From Diphasiastrum complanatum (taxonomy: Eukaryota > Streptophyta > Lycopodiopsida > Lycopodiales > Lycopodiaceae): a stretch of 64,000 bases of DNA. The notes under the pieces were generated by a model. The model ran no database searches, had not been told where the DNA came from, and saw only the letters and a list, made by a program, of their open reading frames with translations. A program made the position numbers and the translations under genes. The stretch is from contig CM055102.1 in the NCBI GenBank assembly GCA_029204225.1, positions 22,778,160 through 22,842,159 of the forward strand, written 5' to 3'. Below, in pieces: positions 34,218 to 45,792 of the stretch (position 1 is the first letter of the stretch; every line of letters starts with the position of its first letter).

Positions 34218-36207
34218 TGGTATCTGAATTCTTCTGAAAGACTGTTATGTCATATAAATCACTACTTGTGTAAATAGACTTGGAATTCAGATAAATTCTA
34301 AGGCTAAAATGTTTCAATTTCTTAAACCATAGAATTTCTTTGTTGCATAAATGAATTTCGATGGAACAGTAGTTTCTATCACTCAGATTGAAAATATTTG
34401 ATGGAGAAGTCTTGTTAGTAATGAAGTGAATTCTTTAGTGGAAGCACTTATTACTGACTTTTCTTGGATTTAGATATTTTCATATATCATCTTTCCAGTT
34501 AACTTTTATATAAAATTTATAATTTCTTTAAAAGGAGGGGTGAAGTGGTGGGATAATATTCTATTTGGGAATCAGTTGGTTGCATAGCTTTCGAAAGAGA
34601 ACCAACTAGGGTATAGAAATGAGATTGGATCTGAAAGGAATTTCGCATAGATTCAGAGTAAGATGCCTAATTGGAACTTTTCGAATATGAGGAATTCTCT
34701 AGGGATTGTGTGGACAATCTTGAATAGGTTTGGAATTTATATCATTATCTATAAGTAGTACAATAAAAGGTCAAAGGTTACTAATTCCATTTTGATTGGA
34801 ATGGAAGTAAGTTTGATCAGAATTTAAGTCTAAGAGTTCTATATTGGATCAACCTAATCTTAGTTTAAGTATTAGGATCAGAGAGGGGTTAATTAGTGGG
34901 AGAAATCATGTAATTAGAGGTAAGTGGGATTGAAAAACTAATAAGACTGAATTTTATTCGTCTCGGAGATTTTCCGAATATGTTATTTACTCATGAGGAA
35001 TAGAAATATTTTGTAGCTGAGTCACAAGATCTCAGTGAGATATGTGAGTAACATATGTGGGTTCTATAGGAATCTACTAGATAAATATGTGTTTATGTAT
35101 TGGACCAAAGTGAGATATTCACATATGTGCACGATTAATCTTGTATGAATCTACTGTGTATTACTGGTTACTAGAGTTATTTGGTGCACTTAACCTAGTC
35201 GGCGAACATAAGCATATGATTAAGTATTGTTTTGACAGATACTTGCAGAGTTAACAAATTTTTGTATAGAAGATTTATGGATTAACCATTTTTAGGTAAG
35301 GATTTGAATGTAGTGTTATACTAGTATAATTGAATTCTTCACCTAGGCATTTGAGATTTCTGAATCATTGGCAATTAACTTGAGTAATTGATTACTCCAG
35401 GATGAAGTTAATTGGTAAAACGATCAGTGTGATGTGGATTCACTGGGAACTGATAGTTTTTTGAATTATATGGCTTGTAAGACACATGATTACTGAATCA
35501 TTTCGGTTCATCAGTTAAAATTGTGTGCATTGGATATCAATACTAGCTCATGAAGCAATAGTCTCCTCCTCTCCTACTATCCCTCCACAATACAAAAAAT
35601 GAAAAGAGCAATGAAAGGAATGCTCTCTCTATTCCGATAATGAAAATGAATCTTCTATTAAAGTTACGTGGAGTTCAGAGATTTTGAACAATTTAAGTTT
35701 CAGTTCCCACAAGGAGGGGACTCAGCTCATTAGTGATCGTATCTCCCAGAGAGCTCAATGGGATAACGAATCATAATGAATCTAAGAATAATATCTGAAT
35801 TGATATTCAGTAGGACTTTGAATATCTAGATTTGATTCTAGATTGTAATCTAAAGTTTTGTAGTTGAAGATGATTGTCATTTTGGAATGCATTCAGTCTT
35901 TAATTACCAGCTGTTTATAGAACTTGAATCTTGCACTTTAGTTAAAGAATCATGTTTTGGAAGTATTCATAAATCCAGTATTTTCTTAATGGAAAGATTT
36001 TTGGAATAATTCTTACTTTTCCTGAGTTATGTGGAACATTACTCTAGTATCCTATAGTTGGTTAAGTATGGTTTTGGATTCCAGAGAGTTATGATTGACG
36101 AATCATACGAATCTAAAAATTTATGGTTGACGGATCATAAATAGTTACTTAATTGTTGTTAGTGGATTACAAGGAGTTGTAATGATTCTTAAGTGTGATG
36201 ATTAATT
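34218..36207 (+). pseudogene. Decayed gypsy interior, left of the Copia insertion
   Basis: No open frame longer than background. The last ~300 bases align with the minus-strand copy at 16.6-16.9 kb, including two hairpins at 36089-36107 and 36121-36140. The last five bases before the Copia (TAATT, 36203-36207) form one half of its target-site duplication. Confidence 0.6.
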
Positions 36208-36883
36208 TGTGAAAAATACATTGGCAAATCTAGCCATGTAGAATATTGTACATTTTGTCAATATTGTTTGTTGGTTACTTGAATGGCCAAAGTGCCACTT
36301 GTACATACACACCTAAAGTAGGTTACCACGAGTCAAGAGGAGTGGTTGTGTCTATTTGGTAGTGATTCCTACTTTGTAGGATCTAGACCATGATTTATGA
36401 TGAGATTTGTACTACCATGCACCTACCAAGCATGACTTTTGGATCTAGGCTAGGGTTTTCACATTAGGACAAGAAAGTGGAGTCTACTTACTTATTACAT
36501 GCTGGATTTTCACCTAACTTTGCAAAGGAAGTGTGTTTTACTATGTATTTCCATTCTTCATAGTGAAGATAGAAACTTTTTGGAGCCTCAAGGAGAAACT
36601 CGAGTTTCCTCTCATTGTATGGTGATTACTCTTGATTTCCAATGAAACCCAGATTTGGCACTTTGTAAACACAGGCCGTACTACAGCCTTATTTCCACAC
36701 GTGTGGAGTTGGATTAGACTATTTGATCAATGCTTTGATTGTCTCTACTTGTTTCCTATCAAGCTGCTAAACTAGATCTTGTTTTCTGATGACTAGTTTT
36801 TGATAGATTGTTTAACAAGCATACAATCACCTTGTGGATCATTCAAATATCTATTTATGGTCCTTAGTACTGTACTTTTCACA
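36208..36883 (+). repeat. Copia 5' LTR
   Basis: TGTGAAAAATACATTGGC to TGTACTTTTCACA, with terminal inverted bases TGTGAAAA/TTTTCACA. Lacks the TTGCC-containing hexamer after position 9 that the 3' LTR has. Confidence 0.95.
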
Positions 36884-36896
36884 TGGTATCAAAGCC
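36884..36896 (+). other. Copia primer binding site
   Basis: TGGTATCAAAGCC, one base from the standard initiator Met tRNA-complementary site, directly at the LTR end. Confidence 0.9.
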
Positions 36897-37505
36897 AAGT
36901 ACAAGGCCATTGATTTGTGTTTGAATCTAATCCAGTTTTAGTAGGTTTTGGTGCAAAAAGCTAGTATTGGAAGGGCGAGCTGGTATCCAGGTTTTGGTGA
37001 GGGGATTTGATCCCAAACTCTTTTAGGATCAAAATCCGTACTGTTCACACATGTGGGCATCTCTGAACCAGCATTTAATAACCCATATTCATTAGATCAT
37101 AGAAAATTCATCTGGTGTCAGTTTGATGTAATTTTTGGTGCAAATCCTAGCATAAGCTACCAAGATCATTAGCCATTGATTAGTTTTAAATTTGTTTCAT
37201 GAAAACTAATTAATCTAGGCTGATTTCAGACCTTCTTAAAGTGGAAACTAGGTCTTGAAAGTACATCAAAGTGAATGAGAGAGATAGAGTCAGTTTTTAT
37301 CCAAGAATAGCCAAGATTGGCTTGAGTGTAGTTTTCATCTCATCTTATCTTCATTCCAGCTTGTGAGGGAGTGATAGAACTATGATTACAAATCCAGCTG
37401 TTGGATTAGAAGTCAACTTTTGAGTGAAACACTGCAAGTTAGAAACCTTTGTGAGTTTCAGGTCCAAACAAATCTATATCTTGTGTGTAGAATTTTGCTA
37501 GTAAG

Positions 37506-38455
37506 ATGGGATCAGTGGGAGCCTACCTTCTAGAAGCTAGTGAGAGGTTAAATTCTACCAATTATGCTATTTGGAAAGTGAGGATGGAGTCACTAATGGT
37601 GCTCCAGGATCTTTATGAGTTTCTAATAGATGATGAAGATGAACCTCTAGGTGCACAGGAATTAGTGAGATACAAAAAGAGGTCTAGGCTTGCACTTCAC
37701 TGTATTAAGATGAATGTAAGCAATGATCTTTTAAGAGAAGTATCATCATGTAAGAGTGCTAAAGAGGCTTGGGAATCTTTAAAATCTATCTATGAGTCAA
37801 GTAACACTTCGAGGGTTCTCATGCTTAGGAATCAGATTCTACAAAGCATGAAGAGGAGTGATGAGAATGCACAAGATTATGTGCTTAGAATCAAGTCTCT
37901 CAATAGGGAGTTAGCTTCCATTGAATAGAAGATTCAAGATAGTGAGCTTGTTCAAATTGTCCTCAATGGTCTAGGGAGTGGCTTTACAAATTTGGTCCAA
38001 AGCTTTGCAATCCAAGACTCTTTGCCTACTATAGAAAAGCTACACAGTGTATTAGTAGCTGAAGAGTGTAGGATGTTGCATACCAACGCAAGAATGAATG
38101 CTATTTCTCTGCAGGATGGTGATGAGAAAGCTAATTTCTCATTCAAAAGCAAGAAGAAGACCAATGGCAAGAAGAAGCACTTCAAGGAGACCAAGGAGGA
38201 GGATGAGGCTTCAAGCTCAAAGGGCAAGATCAAAGACAAGTCCAAGTACAAATGTTTTTTCTATGGAAAGAAAGGACATTTTGCATCAGAATGTCTCAAG
38301 AAGAAAAAGGCACAAGAGAGCAAACAAAGCAACATTGCACATCAGGAGGAGGAGGAGGATGAAGAGTCATCCTTGATGGTTTCCAACAAACCACCATCAT
38401 CCAAGAGCAACACCAATGATTCTTGGTGGATTGATAGTGGGCAAGTTCTCACATG
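37506..38455 (+). pseudogene. Copia gag and protease start
   Basis: Gag starts at ATG 37506 (MGSVGAYLLEASERLNSTNY, then AIWKVRMESLM). After 140 codons a TAG (37926-37928) interrupts it, and the same frame then goes on to 38455. The nucleocapsid knuckle reads CFFYGKKGHFASEC, where the second Cys is replaced by Tyr. Protease begins with the active site WWIDSG, and one base is missing right after it (about 38441), so the reading fails in what should be the A-S/T-S-H-M part. Gag packages element RNA and protease cuts the polyprotein. Confidence 0.9.
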
Positions 38456-38748
38456 ACATATCAAAAGGACATATTCTCCACCTTACTTTCTTACAAAGAT
38501 TACATAGATCAATCTATACTACAAGTAGTCAAGAATGTAAGATAAGTGGAATAGGAACAATTCCCTTGTATGTGGGATTATCCAAAATGATGAATCTTGA
38601 TAATGTTCTTTGTGTTACTAAGTTAACCAAGAATTTTCTTAGTGTTGGCCAGTTAATGGATAATGGCCTAGATGTATAGTTTAAGCATGGAGTTTGTTCC
38701 ATCCTTAGAAATGATGAATGTATAGCCAAAGGCTTTAAGCAAGGTAGA
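38456..38748 (+). pseudogene. Copia protease end and gag-pre-integrase
   Basis: The frame 38416-38679 carries the rest of protease and the spacer block LDNVLCVTKLTKNFLSVGQL. It stops at a TAG at 38677-38679, and the same frame would continue towards integrase. Together with the upstream base loss this separates protease from integrase. Confidence 0.85.
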
Positions 38749-39903
38749 TTGTTTAAGCTTGATGATAATATTGCAGTGGAGAGTGTTAACTTGGCAAAGG
38801 TGGAACTATGGCACAAAAGGTTGGGCCACCCCAACTACAAAGCCATGGAATCTATGGTTGCAAAGGAGCTTGCAGTTGGACTCCCCAAGCATTTGTCAAA
38901 GTGTGGGAAGAGATGTGAAGGATGCAGCCTCTCAAAGGCTCACAAACTACCCTTCTCAAGATCTAAATCAAGATCAAACTCTCCTCTTGAACTCATACAT
39001 TCGGATGTTCATAGTTTTTCACATGAGTCTAATGGTGGTGCCAAGTACTATGTAATCTTCATTGATGACTATTCTAGATTTTGTTGGATTTACCTCTTGT
39101 CTAGCAAATCAATGGTGTTTGATTCTTTTGTAAAGTTCAAGACTTTGGTAGAAAATCAACTTAGTACCAAGATTAAGGTATTAAGGAGTGATAATGGAGG
39201 TGAATATATCTCCAATAAGTTGAATGACTTTTGTAGTTCTAATGGCATAAAGAGGGAGTTGTCATGTCCATACACCCCTCAACAAAATGGAGTGAGTGAG
39301 AGAAGAAATAGATCTCTTTGTGAGTGTGCTAAGGCCTTAAGGCTAGATCCTTCTCTATCCAAACCATTTTGGGGTGAAGCAATAACTTGTGCTAACTATT
39401 TGTGCAATAGATTGCCAAACCAAGCCATTGGAGGAATCACACCATTTGAAGCTCTATTTGGAGAGAAGCCCAAATTCAAGGATCTCAAAGTTTTTGGATC
39501 CACTTGCTATGTACACCAATCCTTGGATAAGAGAAGGAAGGATGATGCAACATTCATCAAAGGCATCTTTGTGGGATATGGTGAGAATAGCAAAGGTTAT
39601 AGAGTCTTCAATCCCATCACTAGCAAGGTGATAGTGAGTAGGGATGTCATTTTTGATGAAGGACATGCTTGTGAATTGGATGATAATGCTACTAATCATC
39701 TTGATGCCAAGGATCATGCTAGGATGGAGGAGGAGCTTCCAAGTGAAGAAGAACTTGAGGATCCACCTCAAGATGCAAGAACTCCAAGAACTCCAAGAAG
39801 ATCTACAAGGGCAAGATCTGAGCCATTGAGGCTCACCTATGATGGTCAAGGTGATCAAGGGAAGGCTCATCATCTTTCACATCTTACACCTTTCTTACTT
39901 TAA
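38749..39903 (+). pseudogene. Copia integrase, 384-codon open frame
   Basis: Integrase joins element DNA to the chromosome. The HHCC zinc finger is LWHKRLGHPNYKAM...CEGCSLSKAHK. The catalytic triad is visible: Asp in ELIHSDVHSF, Asp in KVLRSDNGGEY and Glu in YTPQQNGVSERRNRSL, followed by FWGEAITCANYLCNR, the C-terminal blocks KGIFVGYGENSKGYRVF and VIFDEGHACEL, and a proline/arginine-rich tail. The whole domain reads open, unlike gag and RNase H. The frame ends at TAA 39901-39903, which overlaps the next frame's ATG. Confidence 0.93.
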
Positions 39904-40952
39904 TGTTAGATGAGCCAACATGCTATGAAGATGCTTGTAAGTCTAAAAGTTGGATGGATGCTATGCAAGTAGAGTATGATGCTCTTATTGAGAATCATAC
40001 TTGGGATCTTGTGGATCTTCCTCAAGGGAAGAAACCTCTTGATTGCAAGTGGGTGTCTAGATTGAAGTATAATCAAGATGGATCAATAAGCAAGCATAAA
40101 TCTAGGTTTGTTGCCAAAGGTTTTTTACAAACCAAAGGCATTGATTATGATGACACTTTTGCTCCTGTGTCTAAGCTTGTTACTATCAGATTGATCATTA
40201 CTCTTGCTACAACCTTCAATTGGGAGCTATTCCAGCTTGACTTCACAAATGCATTCCTCAATGGTTATTTGGAGGAAGAGATCTACATGAGGCAACCCGA
40301 GGGCTTCATCAAGGCAAAGCATGAAGGAAAGGTGTGTTTTTTGAAGAAGAGCCTTTATGGGCTCAAGCAAGCACCTAGAGCATGGTACTCTAGGCTAAAC
40401 TCTTTTCTCATTTCCATCAATTTTGTAATGAGTGCCTATGATCCATCATTGTATATAAGTTTTCATGATGGCATGATCATTATTCTTGTTTTGTATGTAG
40501 ATGACATTATCTTGAGTGGTAATGATCTAGATGAAATTAGAGATGTAAAAATTGCTTTAGCAAAAGAGTTTCAGATGGTAGATCTCGGCCTATTGAGCTT
40601 CATTCTTGGAATAGAGATTATTAGAGGATGTGATTTTAGCTTCATTTGTCAATCTAAATATGCTACATCCATCCTAGATAGATTTGGAATGAAGAATTGT
40701 AGAGGCATTGAGACACCAATGGAGCAACATGTAAAGGCATCTATTGATTGTGATGAAGCATCCTTTGAGGACATCACATTATATAGAAGGCTTATTGGCT
40801 CCTTGATCTATTTAACTATAACTAGATCTGATCTTAGTTATAGTGTTGGAAAGTTAAGCCAATTCATGCAAAGTCCTCTAGTTTCACATTGGAAGATGGC
40901 CAAAAGAGTTCTTAGATACATTTCATTCACTAAGAATTTTGGTATTTTGTAA
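39903..40952 (+). pseudogene. Copia reverse transcriptase, 349-codon open frame
   Basis: It opens with ATG at 39903 (TAATG overlap with the integrase stop). RT blocks follow in order: WMDAMQVEYDALIENHTWDL, CKWVSRLKYNQDGSI, RFVAKGFLQTKGIDYDDTFA, LDFTNAFLNGYLEEEIYM, LKKSLYGLKQAPRAWYSRL, the catalytic YVDD at 40494-40505, and RLIGSLIYLTITRSDLSYSV. The domain is fully open. In Copia families integrase and RT are one frame, so the overlap is most likely a one-base loss in the linker and not a designed re-initiation. The frame ends at 40952 by another frameshift before RNase H. Confidence 0.93.
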
Positions 40953-41504
40953 CTAATCTTGGCTTAAGAGCCTATAGTGACTCGGATTTTGCAGGTGACA
41001 AAGTGGATAGAAGATCAACAAGTGCCTTTGCCACCTTTCTATGTGATGGAGTAGTATCATGGCTTTCCAAAAAAGCAAGATACCATCTCCCTATCTTCCA
41101 CAGAATCCGAATACAAGGCCTTGACATCAACATGCAAGGAGGTCTTGTGGCTCAAAAGGCTATTGGTAGAGCTTCATGTCATGGAGGAGGAGATCCCTAT
41201 CATCTATTGTGACAACCAATCAGCCCAATCACTTGCAACTAATCCTACATTCCATGCAACGAGCAAACACATCGAAATTGCTCATCATTTCGTGAGGGAA
41301 AAAGTACAAGCTAAAGAGATCAAGCTCCAACACGTGCCATCATCAAGTTGCTTGGCTGATTTGTTTACTAAACCTTTACCTAAAGATTCATTTGTCAAGC
41401 TTAGATCTTCAATTGGAGTTATTGATAAAAGCATTGTGATCTCCAAGGCTAGATTTGAGGAGGAGTGTGAAAAATTGCCTACATTGGCAAATCTAGCCAT
41501 GTAA
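40953..41504 (+). pseudogene. Copia RNase H, frame-shifted
   Basis: RNase H degrades the RNA strand of the hybrid. AYSDSDFAGDKVDRRSTSAF can be read near 40972-41030, then the frame breaks near 41080 (SWLSKK) and continues in 41121-41504 with EVLWLKRLLVELHVMEEE, CDNQSAQSLATNPTFHATSK and the terminal block CLADLFTKPLPKDSFVKLRS. Two frameshifts are needed to read it. The stop at 41502-41504 lies inside the 3' LTR. Confidence 0.88.
41457..41465 (+). other. Copia polypurine tract
   Basis: GAGGAGGAG directly before the 3' LTR start at 41466, the primer for plus-strand DNA synthesis. Confidence 0.85.
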
Positions 41505-42156
41505 AATATTGTACATTTTGTTAATATTGTTTGTTGGTTACTTGAATGGCCAAAGTGCCACTTGTACATACACACCTAAAGTAGGTTACCACGAGTCAAG
41601 AGGAGTGGTTGTGTCTATTTGGTAGTGATTCCTACTTTGTAGGATCTAGACCATGATTTATGATGAGATTTGTACCTACCATGCACCTACCAAGCATGAC
41701 TTTTCGATCTAGGCTAGGGTTTTCACATTAGGGCAAGAAAGTGGAGTCTATTTCCTTATTACATGCTGTATTTTCACCTAACTTTGCAAAGGAAGTGTGT
41801 TTTACTATGTATTTCCATTCTCCATAGTGAGAAGATAGAAACTTTTTGGAGCCTCAAGGAGAAACTCGAGTTTCCTCTCATTGTATGGTGATTACTCTTG
41901 ATTTCCAATGAAACCCAGCTTTGGCACTTTGTAAACACTGTCTACAGGCCGTACTACAGCCTTATTTCCACACGCGTGGAGTTGGATTAGACTATTTGAT
42001 CAATGCTTTGATTGTCTCTACTTGTTTCCTATCAAGCTGCTAAACTAGATCTTGTTTTCTGATGACTAGTTTCTGATAGATTGTTTAAAAAGCATACAAT
42101 CACCTTGTGGATCATTCAAAGATCCATTTATAGTCCTTAGTACTGTACTTTTCACA
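41466..42156 (+). repeat. Copia 3' LTR
   Basis: TGTGAAAAATTGCCTACATT to TGTACTTTTCACA. 691 bp; slightly longer than the 5' LTR because of small insertions, such as TGTCTAC near 41940. Confidence 0.95.
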
Positions 42157-42722
42157 TAAGTCTTGATCTTTTATTTGAGTAAGAATTCAGATCAGTGTTT
42201 TGAATATCTCTACTCCAGTATTTTATTTGAGAACCTATGGATCTCACAGATATTCTCACAAGATAAGTATTTGTGGAGAATTTAATTTATCTAGTGGATG
42301 TTATTCTACTACAGTTTATGGTCTGCAGATGCTTGAGTACAGTTCTTCATTTGAATTGGACCTCCAGTTATCTTAGGAGACAGACAAGTCTATTAACATA
42401 AATGAATGCTATTTTTCTTGCATTTGGTGCTAGAAATGGGAGCATTTAACTGAAAAGAGTATTTGGGATACTCAGAGCTGAGTTCTAATCATTCTATATC
42501 TTAATGGTTCTCCTAGAGTTTCTAGTTAAATGAATTATCATATCTTAGAATTGGCTTTTAAGGATATTTGTACTTGAAAGCTTATGAATTATTTGTCAGA
42601 GTTGTGGATAATTTTAGATTGTAATTATAATTAATTTAGTATTTTTTTAACTTTAATCTCTTAAGTTAGGTTATTTCACCCAGTGTTTCATGTAAATGTT
42701 TCATGAAGGTGATGTTACTAAC
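42157..42722 (+). pseudogene. Decayed gypsy interior, right of the Copia insertion
   Basis: This resumes the gypsy copy interrupted at 36208 and matches the minus strand of 16.09-16.60 kb through TTTCACCCAGTGTTTCATGT (near 42668). The match stops at about 42722, where an unrelated gypsy LTR end begins. Confidence 0.7.
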
Positions 42723-42888
42723 TTGTGTGATCTTACCATCAGAATACTCACCACCATGCTTATTTCTTGTCTTTCTCGCATCCATGTCTTGCTATATGGG
42801 AATAGCCTTAGTATAGACTAGTTGGGAGCCGTCATAGTCATACTAGAGGGAGCCATAGCTGGTTGAATGCAAAAGATACAACATTGGT
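42723..42888 (+). repeat. 3' end of an Athila/Tat-like gypsy LTR
   Basis: About 165 bp homologous, in inverted orientation, to 44953-45105. It ends GATACAACA and is followed by a TGGTGCC primer site, so it is the end of a 5' LTR; the rest of the LTR is missing. Confidence 0.75.
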
Positions 42889-42889
42889 G

Positions 42890-42903
42890 CCGTTGCCACT
42901 CTC
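42890..42903 (+). other. Gypsy primer binding site (TGGTGCCGTTGCC)
   Basis: TGGTGCCGTTGCC follows the LTR end by about one base. It is close to the TGGCGCCGTTGCC primer site of Athila/Tat-type plant gypsy elements. Confidence 0.75.
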
Positions 42904-42980
42904 TTCTCACTATCCTACTTGTTTTGTAGCTTCTTGCTTCTAGTTTTTGCTTTTGTGTGCATTGTTTTGTTACATACTTG

Positions 42981-43208
42981 CTTAGTTTAGGTAATGATCC
43001 TCTTTTTAGCTTGTTTGTATGTTCTTTTTATTGTTTTCAGGTGACAACAAGCTAAGGATCAGCTATCCTCAATGCTTAGTTTATGTAATTATCCTCTTTT
43101 TAGTTTGTTTTTATGTCCTTTTTGTTGTTTTCAGGTGACAACATGCTAAGGATCAACTACATTTGCTTAGTTTATGCAATGATCCTCTTTTTAGTTTGTT
43201 TGTATGTT
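42981..43208. repeat. ~92-bp tandem repeat, about 2.5 copies
   Basis: Units starting CTTAGTTTA at 42981, 43075 and 43166, each with ATCCTCTTTTTAG.TTGTTT, and the full ones with TTGTTTTCAGGTGACAACA and GCTAAGGATCA. In the untranslated leader of the gypsy element. 43209-44384 beyond shows no recognised gene; the frames at 43423-44187 are uninformative. Confidence 0.85.
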
Positions 43209-44384
43209 TAGACTGATCCACATTTGAGAGAGGGGATGAGTTGAGCCATCCTCAAGAAAACTTGCCATAAAGAGACTGCAAAAAAGAGAGTTTTTTTTAG
43301 AAAATTTCCACTAAAAAGAGCTCGCACAACCTATTACCAGATCTTTTAAGCCTTAAGATCCACCAAAAAGGCATGTGTGAATATCAGGAAGCTTCATTTT
43401 TCTGATCACCTCATCCTACAAGTCAACAAACAGTGTTGAAAGCCTGCTGCTTCTTCAAGTTGGGGTTTCTGGTTGAAAATTCGAAGAACCCTCTCTCTGT
43501 CCAGTCATTTTGGTTGTTGTAAAAGATAGAAGACTGTGTTGTCAGAGAGCCGCTAGTATCCACATACAGTAGAAGACGTGAGATCATAAGCAAAGTCGCT
43601 GCCTCCAAAACCCTTTGGAAATCTCCATAGCTGAAAATACGTGAGCAAAAGAGATAGGGTCAGGTGACGGGGGTCACGTGCAATGATCGGGAGCAAGTCC
43701 TTAGTGCTTATAAGGAGCTAGCTACTTGGAGGTCCGGTTTTCCCGCACAGATCCAGTGAGGATCATTGGATTTTGATCCAAGCTAATGGATGGTCGTGAT
43801 AAGGCACTCGGAGAGGACCATGGGCCATTGGATCCTTGATAGCCATTGAATCTTCTTAAATCTATTGTGAACATACCTGCAAAAGAGATAGCTTGTTGAT
43901 AACTCAACCGTGCATGACTACGTGTATGAAAAAAAAAATATATATATATATATTCTAATACATCATACAAATCCAGTTGTGTCCAATCGGGGACGTAGCA
44001 CCCAGTGGGATTATTAAGTCACATAATTCTTTCCTCCCATTGTCATTCATTCACACTTGTCTTGCATTTCTCATCGTGTCTCAAGCCCGTACTACCACTG
44101 TTGTACATCATCCATTTGATCATCTGCGGAGGCCACAAGAAGCACAAATCATCAACGCATGAAATCTCATCGGCCTACATAAACTGAAGGAATTTCAATT
44201 AAATCAGAGATTGAAGCTTTGAACACGCAACCTCAATGACAAAGCTATTTTCAAATGCAAGCAATGATGATTTCGTGGAGAATTGTACAAAGAGCATTGG
44301 TTATATTATGGACAGATATGGAAAATCACACAAGACTCGTCTCATTTCTTTTTTTCATCCATTTATTCCCTCATGTTCCACCAT

Positions 44385-44927
44385 GTAATACATCTTGAAA
44401 TCTTGATCTAGATTGGCAATTTTGATCTAAACAAGCAAGAATAATCAATTATTGATCAAAACACTAGAGAATGACTCTAGACATGTATATTATGACATGT
44501 AGTATGGCTACAGAATCAACTTCACTACGTTTAGATTGCATTCACATAAAATATTCCAACACAGATGGTGTAAAAGCTCCAAATTGTCAATTGCTCTAAA
44601 ATCATAATCTCTCTCACTTGATTGAATGACTTGCAAGTACAAAGAGGATCCTATTCTTGGCTAGTTGAGTAGGTACAACATGTGTTGAGGTACTAGAAAG
44701 TCATTAGGTTGACCTACTCATGTCAGTGACCTAACCATTAGGTATACCATCTATGGTAGCTCCTAACTTTTAGGGAACTCGACCAGACTTCCTATCTAAC
44801 TCCTATGATTAGGACATAACTACCCTAGGCCTATTCTCACATCTGTGAATATGTTCTCACATGTGTGGATTACAATATGTACACTAAACTATGTGTTTAT
44901 CAAGCTTAATATTTGCAAATTCTCACA
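44385..44927 (-). repeat. Partial Copia LTR
   Basis: On the minus strand it starts TGTGAGAATTTGCAAATATT at 44927 and is preceded by a short purine tract GGGAAG. Internal blocks and the AATTGCCAATCTAGATCAA segment near 44415 match the LTR at 50-751. It is truncated before its 3' end. Confidence 0.7.
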
Positions 44928-44952
44928 CTTCCCAAATTAAGTTATTGTATCT

Positions 44953-45792
44953 TTTGCATCCAACCAGCTATGGCTCCATCTAGTACCGCTATGGAGGCTC
45001 ACAACTAGTCTATACTAAGGCTATTCCCATCTTGCAAGGCATGGATGCGAGAGAGACAAACAATAAGCATGGTGGTGAGTATTCTGATGGCAAGATCCAC
45101 TCTCTTTCTCTTTCTCTCTTGTTTTCTAATTACAACACGAGATCTAGCCTAAAAGATTAACCCTAATCCCAACCCTTAATCTAAGGCTTTCCCTTCTAGA
45201 CTAAGGTGGCCATCCTACCCTCAATCTAATTGACTTGGTAGTGATCAGTTCATATGATATATACGATGTGAGGAAGAAAGCACACTCACAAAGGGAGAAC
45301 AAAGAGGCAAAATGGGAAGATCCAACTTTTAGAAACAAGATTGCACACAAATGAACTCTCCTCTTCTTTGGAGGCCTCACTCATACTTATAGGCAAGAGT
45401 GAGGGCCCATAAAAAATGGGCTTTCTGGGACAAACCCCCAAAAGGCTGAATATTCTAATTTAAGCTTTAAAACTAGAAATATCTGCAATATTCTTAAGTC
45501 TAGAGCTAACCAAACATAAACCCTTACAATTATGTCATAAAGGCCCAAGTTGAAAGGTTAAATCCTAGAGTTAACTACCTCTTTCTTGCATTTATACAAC
45601 ATGCCAAGACAAGAGAACTACCTTCTTGTGGGCTTACAATACACATGCCACAGAAGGAGCTACATATGCGGATATTATACTTTATGAACTAAATGCCCAT
45701 ATTAAGAAGTAATTCTCATAGATTCCTTGGAATATCATCCAAAGAATATTCTAGCCATCTTGAATAGGTTCTTTGGAATATCATCCTACATT
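44953..45792 (-). repeat. Gypsy LTR, near complete
   Basis: On the minus strand it starts TGTAGGATGATATTCC at 45792, after the purine tract GAAGGGGATAA, and ends GATACAATAA near 44953. A TATA-like TATAAGTATGAG lies near 45405 in the right place for an LTR promoter. Its last ~150 bp are an inverted copy of 42723-42888. Confidence 0.65.

Larger units (their letters stand above)
36208..42156 (+). mobile_element. Complete-length Copia retrotransposon (degenerate)
   Basis: A 5949-bp element with 5' LTR, primer site, gag, protease, integrase, RT, RNase H, polypurine tract and 3' LTR in normal Copia order. The two LTRs (676 and 691 bp) differ by about 15 substitutions and a few small indels in my by-eye alignment, near 98 percent identity. 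The target-site duplication is TAATT at 36203-36207 and TAAGT at 42157-42161, one base different. Discrete lesions in each coding part mean it can no longer make its own polyprotein. It interrupts a gypsy element. Confidence 0.93.

Noticed and set aside
38098-39873. Alternate frames inside the Copia gag, integrase and RT
   Set aside because: Shadows of the Copia coding frames.
43041-43205. CRISPR-like repeats
   Set aside because: A 92-bp tandem repeat without distinct spacers, in an element leader; plant nuclear DNA.
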